DNA of 13,015 bases, from contig CAYWOD010000096.1 in the NCBI GenBank assembly GCA_964459805.1, positions 1-13,015 on the forward strand, read 5' to 3'. Of this stretch, positions 1-5,496 are shown one piece after another. The notes beneath the pieces are model-generated. The model searched no databases and was not told where the DNA came from. It saw nothing but the letters and a program-made list of their open reading frames with translations. Position 1 is the stretch's first letter, and each line of letters begins with the position of its first letter. This DNA comes from DAOVRL01 sp964459805 (GTDB taxonomy: Bacteria; Planctomycetota; Phycisphaerae; Sedimentisphaerales; Anaerobacaceae). The translations under genes and the position numbers were made by a program.

Positions 1-287
1 CACTCAGAGAAGATGGATGGACAGTGTCAATTTACAAAGATGGAGGTCAGAAAATAGCAGGTAAGCTATTTGCAATTACAGCGGTTGGGATGATGCTGGA
101 CGTCACGATCCCGCCCAATACGACAGCGACCGTGTACGTCCCGACCGAAGACGTCGAGAGCGTCAGGGAAGGCTCGAAACCCGCAGCCAAAGCTGAGGGT
201 GTGACGTTCCTGGGTACGGATGACGGCAAAGCCGTCTTGGCCGTAGGCTCAGGCCGGTATCGGTTTGCATCGAAGCTGTCCAACTAA
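1..287 (+). CDS. C-terminal end of a probable alpha-L-rhamnosidase (GH78), 5' end outside window
   Basis: The reading frame is open from base 3 to the TAA at 285-287 and has no start of its own that needs to be used, so this is the last ~94 codons of a longer gene. The recognisable part is the C-terminal beta-sandwich signature of bacterial GH78 rhamnosidases: DVTIPPNTTATVYVP, then an acidic linker with V-x-E/R-G, then EGVTFL, and a terminal AVGSGRYRF. GH78 enzymes remove terminal alpha-L-rhamnose from plant and algal polysaccharides and glycosides; in planctomycetes they are usually exported. The residues just before the motif (about bases 60-105) do not resemble the usual Trp-rich segment of the family, so a local frameshift or divergence upstream is possible. 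No catalytic residues are in the window. The gene converges on the giant minus-strand gene with only 53 bases between stops, and I see no clear terminator there. Confidence 0.72.
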   Translation, partial: LREDGWTVSIYKDGGQKIAGKLFAITAVGMMLDVTIPPNTTATVYVPTEDVESVREGSKPAAKAEGVTFLGTDDGKAVLAVGSGRYRFASKLSN

Positions 288-340
288 GAAAACGATACGT
301 GGCGCAAAAGAATACAGACTACACCACGCCGCCCAAACGA

Positions 341-3300
341 TCACTGTTCAACCCATTCGATGTTGCGCGGATTGGAAACACGAGACATCGGACCAGCAAC
401 GTTCAATGTGTTGATCGACATTGCAGCCGCGCCCGCGCCGGAGGCGTCGTTGAGGAGCTGTTCGCACGTCTTGCCCCAGTTGGCAGCCAAGCCCGCAAAA
501 TCCGCCAGGTCGATCAAACCCTCGGTGTCACTCTCGTCAAGATTTATTGACGGATGAATCAGCAGCCAGGAGGCCGCCAGTGATTTGAGGTCGCCGACAC
601 CGACTATACAGTCGCTGTTGATGTCACCGGATAGGGTATCAAGCGGAACATACTGAGCTACTATTGTCTGATCGGTCGCCGGGATTATACCGATAGTGCG
701 GTCGGTTACGGGGTCGCCCGCCAGGTCGTTGCCGTAGCGATCGGTCCATTTGTTGAATTTCCAGTTGGCGTATTTCTTCTGGGTCGTAACCTGAATCGTG
801 GCCAATTCACTGGCCGGATAGATTCGATGGACATGTCCCCGGGCATCCTGTCGGCCGTTACGGTCCGGCGTATCGCAGACAACGTAAGGTTGGAAGTCCG
901 CCTCTGAAACGATAAGGTCGTTTGTATCATCCAGATAAGCCTCGGAAACCATCAACTGAATATCCGCCAGATACAGCTTTGACGGTCTTCGTGTGAAGTC
1001 ATAGGTCAGTTGGCATCGCAGATAACTGACGTCGATGTCCCTGCCGGCATTGTTGTAAACCGACAGGGAAATCTCCAGGTCGGCCCAGGCGGCCGGTCTG
1101 GAATAGAGAAGCATGTCCTGTGAGGCCGTCTCTGAGAGCAATGTTTTAAGCAGTGAGATTTGGGCCGCACTGGGTTTGATGGCAATTACATCGTCGTCCA
1201 CCGGGAAGTATCGTCCACCCCAGACAATGGGATCGTCTGTCTGTTCGTTGTAGTGGCGGAAGAGGTAAGTCTGGCCCTTGGACATGAGCCTGGACAGACC
1301 GGAATGTTCGAACCTGATATCGACCTGGGCATTTTGTTCGTAGTCGCCGTCGATGGGGATGGTGTCAATGTCAAATATCTCAAGGTCAAAAATCCTGATG
1401 TTTTCTTCATCGGCTGGGAATATGCCCAGGTCCATGAGGTTCAATCGTACGGTTTGGCCCTGGTTGATTCGGTCCAGCTCGTCCTGGGTCAGATTGAAGC
1501 GGACCGGTACGGACAGCTCCGGAGTATGGCTGCTATAGTCGGTAAATATCTTTTCGGCAACGGTCGCTATCTTATCCTGATAGAGGCTTTTGAGGGTGTC
1601 AAACTGTTGCGGCGGAATGACGTTGATTCCTTCCCCGATGTATGTGTTGTTGACAAGGTGATCGAAGAACGGTCCAAGGTCGAGCGACTCGGTGTATTCT
1701 TCGAGGAGGCGGTATTCATAGGCCTTGGCCATGTAATAATGATACTTGAGCAGTCTTCTAAGGGACCGGCGTTCAAGATTATCCAAATACGTCAGGGCGC
1801 GCGGGTCAGGAATCTCCACCGTAGCGAGGTCCTCGCGCAAAGCATCCATTGCCTGGAGGTTCTCTCGAATGAGATTTATGTTGGAGGCCAAGGCGAGCAT
1901 GGTCTCAGCGAGGTCGCGTGCGAAGGTGGCTTGCTGGTCGAGCAAATCCTCGATTTCTTCGGCTAATTGTTTGAATTCGGGGGACTGTCCTTTGAGTCGT
2001 TCGAGTTCGGCCCGGATTTCTTCGGCGGGTGCTTCGATGCCCTGGAGCACCTCGACCATTCCGTTGATGCCGTCGGTCAGAGATGGTATGGCCTCACCGA
2101 TTTCGCCCAGGGTGTCGGATATGGCACCTCCGACGTCACCGGTTGCGGCGCTTGCAACGATGCCGACAGCGGCGGCAACATCGTCAATGGTTGTCTCCAC
2201 AATGGTATCGACCAACTGGGTGCTCTGGATGACCGTTGAGTATGGATCATCGGGGTCAAAGTCTGCGGCAATGGTCAAGCCTTCGCCGATAAAACCTACT
2301 ATAGGCTGCTGGATGGGAATCATCTTGCACACGACACCCGCCATTTTGAGGCTTGTCTTCCACCATGGCTCACGGAGATTGAGGCTGGCGTCCCATTCGA
2401 GCTGGTTCTCCAATGCCTCGAGCTGCAGGATTTTGGCATCGCTGGTTTGCTTGATGGCGGCAGCGTGGGTTTTTAATGATCCCATTTGGCTCAGTGCGTC
2501 ATCATAGTCGTCGTAGGCGTCGTCGATTTCGCTCTGGAGCTGAATTCGCATCTCGAGCAGGGCATTTTCCTTGTCGGTCTGCGAGGCGGCGGTGTTCTTG
2601 ATCCAGTGGGCGAGGTACAGTGCTCGTATCGCACGGTCGATCTCTATATCAAACATGTCGATGTAGGCTTCGAAGCTCAGCATCGGGACCCAGCCGGCGG
2701 GATTGCCGAAGTAATCGCGGTTGTTTTCTATCTGATAGAGCAACGTCTTCATATTGTCATACATCTGGAGCAGCTCGTACTTGGACATTTCAGCCAGAGG
2801 GTCCCATTGCGGGGAATTCTGGTAGGCGGCGATCATCTGCGTGAGGTCGAGCATACGGTCCTGAGCGGCCCGGAAGTCCTCGTTGAGGTAGTCGTCCTTG
2901 GCTTCGTTGAACAATATCCGCACGGCTACGGGGCCCATCCATTCGTAGGTATTGCCTGTCCATGGCGTGGCGCAAGAGGGGCATTCGATGCGACCGTCGT
3001 CAGACGCAGCGGGTGCATCGGGCTGAACAACGGGTTTGTCAGCTCCCTTGGTTGTAGGGCCTCCGTGCTTGCTGTAGTCGTCGGTCGCCCAGAAGTTTCC
3101 GGCGAGACAGTAGTGGCACTTCATTTTGCGCCATTTGCTTGGCCGGCCGGCGGCTCCACCACGAAACGAGGCCCTGCCGGCGTATTGCGGGTCCCATTGG
3201 GCCGGCGTACGTCCCGCCTGGCCCGGACCGACCTCGGCGTAGTGCCCGAAGGCAGCCACATCAAGGCTTATCTTCAGGATGCCTCCGGGACCGCCTTTGC

Positions 3301-5026
3301 CGGGCTTTCCAGAGATTGTGGCGGAGCCGCCGCTTGTCGGAATCTTGCTTATCCCGCCAACGGGGTAGTCGTAAGCTTTGATGGGAATGCCGAACAGGCA
3401 GGTACACCATGCTTCCTCATATATGATGTATTCGCCGCTGGGGGCGGTATAGGAGAAATTGATGCCGGAATCGCTGAATTCAAATGTTCTCCAGTAGTCG
3501 GCCATGTTTGTACCAGGTGTGCCATCCTTGCCGCCTCCGCCGTCCTGGCCCGGTCCGCCACGCAGGTCAAATTTCAAGTTTCCATGCGAAGTATAGAACG
3601 AGCCGATGTTGAGTGTCACGTTTCCGGCCCGCAAGCCGTTGCCTCCCGCCTGCGACCGGCCCGGAATAGCGGTTTTTTTTATGGGCGTGGTTTTGATCTG
3701 GGCCGTGGAGTTCTCAAATCGCAGCTCTCTTGCATTGATGAATACCTCAGTTTGTGGAAAATGCAGGGGGCTGCGGATGACAACCGTCTCGGCGACGAGT
3801 TCTATGGTTTCGGTGTTCAAATCGCCATTGTAAGTTTCGTACAGTCCGTTCTCGTGGCCAGCCTCGAAGATGATAGTCTTGGCCTGGAGCTGAATGCGCC
3901 TGGGCTGTTTGGATGGCTGGTGGTTCATCGATCGGGCAGGGCCTTTTGTTTCATGCACAATCACGTCATCTGCGCCGACTTGTCCGGCGCCCGTATGAGA
4001 ATTCGGGTCAAATACGATCTGCTCAGGCACAAGGTTAGGCATTGGGATAATGTCAAATGACTGTCTGAGCATCTCGATTCCGTCATCAGCCGTTATGCTT
4101 ACAGTAAATGGGAACTTGTCCGACGCATCCGGCTCATAGCTGAACTGCCACAATCCCAGTTCCCCTCCGGCTATGGGTAATAAAGATGCGGCCCCTGCCG
4201 GTGCCGGTTCGAGTGTCATGCTGTAAGATACGCCTGCACGTTCCTCCCAATCAACCAGGAAGGAATATTCTTTCCCGTGCCAGACCGACTTTGAAGGGAT
4301 GTCTCCTATATTGAAGGTCCCCAGAGAGCTGCTTTCAACGCCACCGACCAGGATATCCAGAATTTCACCTTCCACGAGAGCTTTGCGGTAGATTCTGACA
4401 TCATCAATGTGGCCGGCAAAATATTTTGCAGCGGCATCGCCGGAATAACCTATCATTACGCCCGTCTGCCAATCAAAGTCAGAGGCGGCTTTGCTCCCGC
4501 CGGCCCTTTCCGCCCCATCTACATAGATCTTTTGCCCGCCGATGCTGCCGCCAAACACGTGGGCCACGTGATGCCATTGGCCGTCTGCAAGATCCAATTC
4601 GGTCGTGCCAATTACCTCATTGTCGTATATCCGCGCATAGAGATTACCATTATGTAAGTATATATGCCGGTCATTGCCTGCGGTGCCAAAATAACCACGA
4701 ACAACACTGAAAATACCGGCATTTGGACTGGTTGTCTTGAACCAGAGCGTATGGGTTACTTCTGTCTCTGGTTCATCTAAATCCCCCCAGACAAAATCAT
4801 CAACCCCGTCAAATCCTAAATCGCTGCCGGTTATGCCAACGGCATATCGCGGATCACCCAAGGGGACAGCATGATATTCATTGCCCGATGTGTCATTCGT
4901 ATTCCCATCGAAATTCCACCACGCCAGAAGATTCGGGTCACTCTGCGCCGCAGTGTAGTCAGCAGCACAAAAGAGAACCATCAGAAAAAGTACACCGGCG
5001 ACAACTTTTGCTTTGCGAGTTTCCAT
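341..5026 (-). CDS. Giant exported modular protein: LamG, Gly-rich, CxxC, coiled-coil and dockerin-like domains
   Basis: 1561 residues. The ATG at 5026 is preceded by GGAGG (5036-5040) with 9 bases between, which fixes the start. Residues 1-27 are a signal peptide (basic n-region, hydrophobic core, A-A-Q cleavage area). Residues ~30-227 are a LamG/concanavalin-like domain (LLAWWNFDG, GFDGVDDF, DGQWHHVA, IDDVRIY). Residues ~235-330 look Ig/cadherin-like. Residues 380-450 are beta-rich. Gly-rich collagen-like runs lie at ~488-507 and ~569-582. CxxC pairs are C637/C640 and C682/C685. Residues ~700-1110 are mostly helical, with coiled-coil stretches around an Ala/Gly-rich hydrophobic segment (~890-990). 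Residues ~1160-1330 are beta-rich. Residues ~1405-1461 (WKFNKWTDRYG, TDQTIVAQY) resemble a divergent InlB B-repeat. Residues 1467-1520 form a dockerin-like pair with a clear D1468-x-N-x-D1472...D1479 calcium loop. It is presumably cell-surface or secreted and carbohydrate- or matrix-binding. No enzymatic domain is recognised; a role in adhesion or a toxin-like role is inference. Confidence 0.9.
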   Translation of the reverse strand: METRKAKVVAGVLFLMVLFCAADYTAAQSDPNLLAWWNFDGNTNDTSGNEYHAVPLGDPRYAVGITGSDLGFDGVDDFVWGDLDEPETEVTHTLWFKTTSPNAGIFSVVRGYFGTAGNDRHIYLHNGNLYARIYDNEVIGTTELDLADGQWHHVAHVFGGSIGGQKIYVDGAERAGGSKAASDFDWQTGVMIGYSGDAAAKYFAGHIDDVRIYRKALVEGEILDILVGGVESSSLGTFNIGDIPSKSVWHGKEYSFLVDWEERAGVSYSMTLEPAPAGAASLLPIAGGELGLWQFSYEPDASDKFPFTVSITADDGIEMLRQSFDIIPMPNLVPEQIVFDPNSHTGAGQVGADDVIVHETKGPARSMNHQPSKQPRRIQLQAKTIIFEAGHENGLYETYNGDLNTETIELVAETVVIRSPLHFPQTEVFINARELRFENSTAQIKTTPIKKTAIPGRSQAGGNGLRAGNVTLNIGSFYTSHGNLKFDLRGGPGQDGGGGKDGTPGTNMADYWRTFEFSDSGINFSYTAPSGEYIIYEEAWCTCLFGIPIKAYDYPVGGISKIPTSGGSATISGKPGKGGPGGILKISLDVAAFGHYAEVGPGQAGRTPAQWDPQYAGRASFRGGAAGRPSKWRKMKCHYCLAGNFWATDDYSKHGGPTTKGADKPVVQPDAPAASDDGRIECPSCATPWTGNTYEWMGPVAVRILFNEAKDDYLNEDFRAAQDRMLDLTQMIAAYQNSPQWDPLAEMSKYELLQMYDNMKTLLYQIENNRDYFGNPAGWVPMLSFEAYIDMFDIEIDRAIRALYLAHWIKNTAASQTDKENALLEMRIQLQSEIDDAYDDYDDALSQMGSLKTHAAAIKQTSDAKILQLEALENQLEWDASLNLREPWWKTSLKMAGVVCKMIPIQQPIVGFIGEGLTIAADFDPDDPYSTVIQSTQLVDTIVETTIDDVAAAVGIVASAATGDVGGAISDTLGEIGEAIPSLTDGINGMVEVLQGIEAPAEEIRAELERLKGQSPEFKQLAEEIEDLLDQQATFARDLAETMLALASNINLIRENLQAMDALREDLATVEIPDPRALTYLDNLERRSLRRLLKYHYYMAKAYEYRLLEEYTESLDLGPFFDHLVNNTYIGEGINVIPPQQFDTLKSLYQDKIATVAEKIFTDYSSHTPELSVPVRFNLTQDELDRINQGQTVRLNLMDLGIFPADEENIRIFDLEIFDIDTIPIDGDYEQNAQVDIRFEHSGLSRLMSKGQTYLFRHYNEQTDDPIVWGGRYFPVDDDVIAIKPSAAQISLLKTLLSETASQDMLLYSRPAAWADLEISLSVYNNAGRDIDVSYLRCQLTYDFTRRPSKLYLADIQLMVSEAYLDDTNDLIVSEADFQPYVVCDTPDRNGRQDARGHVHRIYPASELATIQVTTQKKYANWKFNKWTDRYGNDLAGDPVTDRTIGIIPATDQTIVAQYVPLDTLSGDINSDCIVGVGDLKSLAASWLLIHPSINLDESDTEGLIDLADFAGLAANWGKTCEQLLNDASGAGAAAMSINTLNVAGPMSRVSNPRNIEWVEQ
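3673..3680 (-). repeat. A8 homopolymer inside the giant gene
   Basis: Eight consecutive T on the plus strand are eight A on the coding strand, covering the end of Ile449, Lys450, Lys451 and the first base of Thr452. Runs of this length are prone to replication or transcriptional slippage. A one-base slip would remove the helical, beta-rich and dockerin-like parts of the protein. In the given sequence the frame is intact. Confidence 0.6.
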
Positions 5027-5070
5027 CGTTCTTTACCTCCTCAATTGTTTGTTGGATATGACACAGTCTT

Positions 5071-5087
5071 AACGGGGAATTCCCGTT
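5071..5087. other. Stem-loop in the leader of the giant gene (GGGAATTCCC core)
   Basis: A perfect 10-base palindrome at 5075-5084 extends to AACGGG / CCCGTT if one G (5074) is bulged, giving a six-pair stem with an AATT loop. It lies ~45 bases upstream of the ATG on the minus transcript and is not followed by a T-run in either direction, so it is not a classical terminator. It may be a leader structure or a protein site. Confidence 0.35.
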
Positions 5088-5122
5088 TACCATCAATTTC
5101 ACTTCATTCCTCTATACAGTTC

Positions 5123-5146
5123 TTCTCAGGAGTATTTCGCTGAGAA
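5123..5146. other. Stem-loop in the leader of the giant gene (TTCTCAG/CTGAGAA)
   Basis: A perfect 7-base inverted repeat, TTCTCAG (5123-5129) and CTGAGAA (5140-5146), is separated by 10 bases. It lies inside the predicted ~190-base untranslated leader of the minus-strand giant gene. There is no adjacent T-tract, so termination is unlikely. A leader structure or dimeric regulator site is possible. Confidence 0.35.
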
Positions 5147-5222
5147 CAGCACCCGCACAAAAAAGATGTTGCAGAAAGTAAGGAGAATCTCATTCATCAC
5201 CTTTCACTCAAAAACAACGGCA

Positions 5223-5250
5223 ATTATGCACTTAAGTGTGAGTTTGTCAA
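5223..5250 (-). promoter_or_regulatory. Sigma70-type promoter for the giant LamG gene
   Basis: On the minus strand a perfect TTGACA (-35) occupies 5250-5245, followed by a 16-base spacer and CATAAT (-10, five of six consensus bases) at 5228-5223. Transcription would start near 5216, leaving about 190 untranslated bases before the ATG at 5026. This is the best promoter match in the window. Confidence 0.65.
5229..5238. promoter_or_regulatory. 10-bp palindrome in the promoter spacer (possible operator)
   Basis: CACTTAAGTG is a perfect palindrome lying wholly between the -35 and -10 of the giant gene's promoter. A dimeric regulator bound here would block RNA polymerase or alter spacer geometry. 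The regulator is unknown and the palindrome is short enough to occur by chance. Confidence 0.35.
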
Positions 5251-5252
5251 GC

Positions 5253-5269
5253 AAAAAATCCGAAAAAAA
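5253..5269. other. Phased A-tracts (A6 and A7), predicted bent DNA
   Basis: A6 at 5253-5258 and A7 at 5263-5269 have centres about 10.5 bases apart, which is one helical turn, so their bends should add. They sit immediately upstream of the giant gene's -35 box, where they could act as an UP-like element or a bend between the divergent units. Confidence 0.4.
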
Positions 5270-5318
5270 CACTATTCTGCCCTATTGAACTTTGAGCCGC
5301 GACGTAAGGCTAACCCAC

Positions 5319-5398
5319 CCGTAACTGACCGGTTACGGCCCGGGTCGCAAGTATTTTTGGTACCGCGACAAGATTTCCGGCTTTCCTCGGTAGCCGGA
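5319..5398. other. Cluster of three consecutive stem-loops upstream of gyrA
   Basis: Three hairpins follow one another. The first is CCGTAAC / GTTACGG (5319-5325 with 5332-5338), a perfect 7-pair stem plus a T-G closing pair. The second is GTCGC / GCGAC (5344-5348 with 5365-5369), with a 16-base loop. The third is TCCGGCT / AGCCGGA (5376-5382 with 5392-5398), a 7-pair stem with a 9-base loop. None is followed directly by a T-run. They lie upstream of the proposed gyrA promoter, so they would be transcribed only if a start site lies further up, near the TATTCT at 5273-5278. They may be a structured leader, supercoiling-sensitive cruciforms or chance. Confidence 0.35.
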
Positions 5399-5426
5399 TA
5401 AAACTCGGTGAAATCGTCGGGATTTC

Positions 5427-5455
5427 TTGACTTGGACACCCATCGAGGGTAATCT
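5427..5455 (+). promoter_or_regulatory. Candidate sigma70 promoter for gyrA-holA
   Basis: TTGACT (5427-5432, five of six -35 bases) is followed by a 17-base spacer and TAATCT (5450-5455), which keeps the first two and last -10 positions (T, A and final T). The expected start near 5462 gives a short ~35-base leader. The poor -10 box makes this a moderate call; weak -10 elements are known in supercoiling-controlled gyrase promoters of other bacteria. Confidence 0.45.
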
Positions 5456-5496
5456 ATCTGCGGACGAATTTTAACCTCAGAGACAACAGAGAGCTT

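Larger units (their letters stand above)
5027..5496. other. Divergent intergenic regulatory region between the giant gene and gyrA
   Basis: 470 bases with no convincing coding frame. Reading leftward from the giant gene's promoter (5223-5250), it holds a ~190-base leader with two stem-loops. Around 5253-5269 there are two A-tracts in helical phase. Rightward it holds three stem-loops (5319-5398) and a weaker promoter candidate for gyrA (5427-5455). There is no sign of gyrB upstream of gyrA, unlike the gyrB-gyrA arrangement of many bacteria. Confidence 0.75.

Noticed and set aside
298..328. CGTGG/CCACG inverted repeat between the convergent genes
   Set aside because: The stem is only 5 pairs with a 21-base loop and no T-run, too weak to call a terminator.
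1160..1966. 268-codon plus-strand open frame opposite the giant gene
   Set aside because: It is a shadow of the coiled-coil and beta-rich coding region, rich in Val/Gly/Glu from reverse-complemented codons, with no motif of its own.
2486..4060. 524-codon plus-strand open frame opposite the giant gene
   Set aside because: It is antisense to a gene with a clear signal peptide, domains and RBS. Its translation has no recognisable domain and low-complexity, frame-shadow composition.
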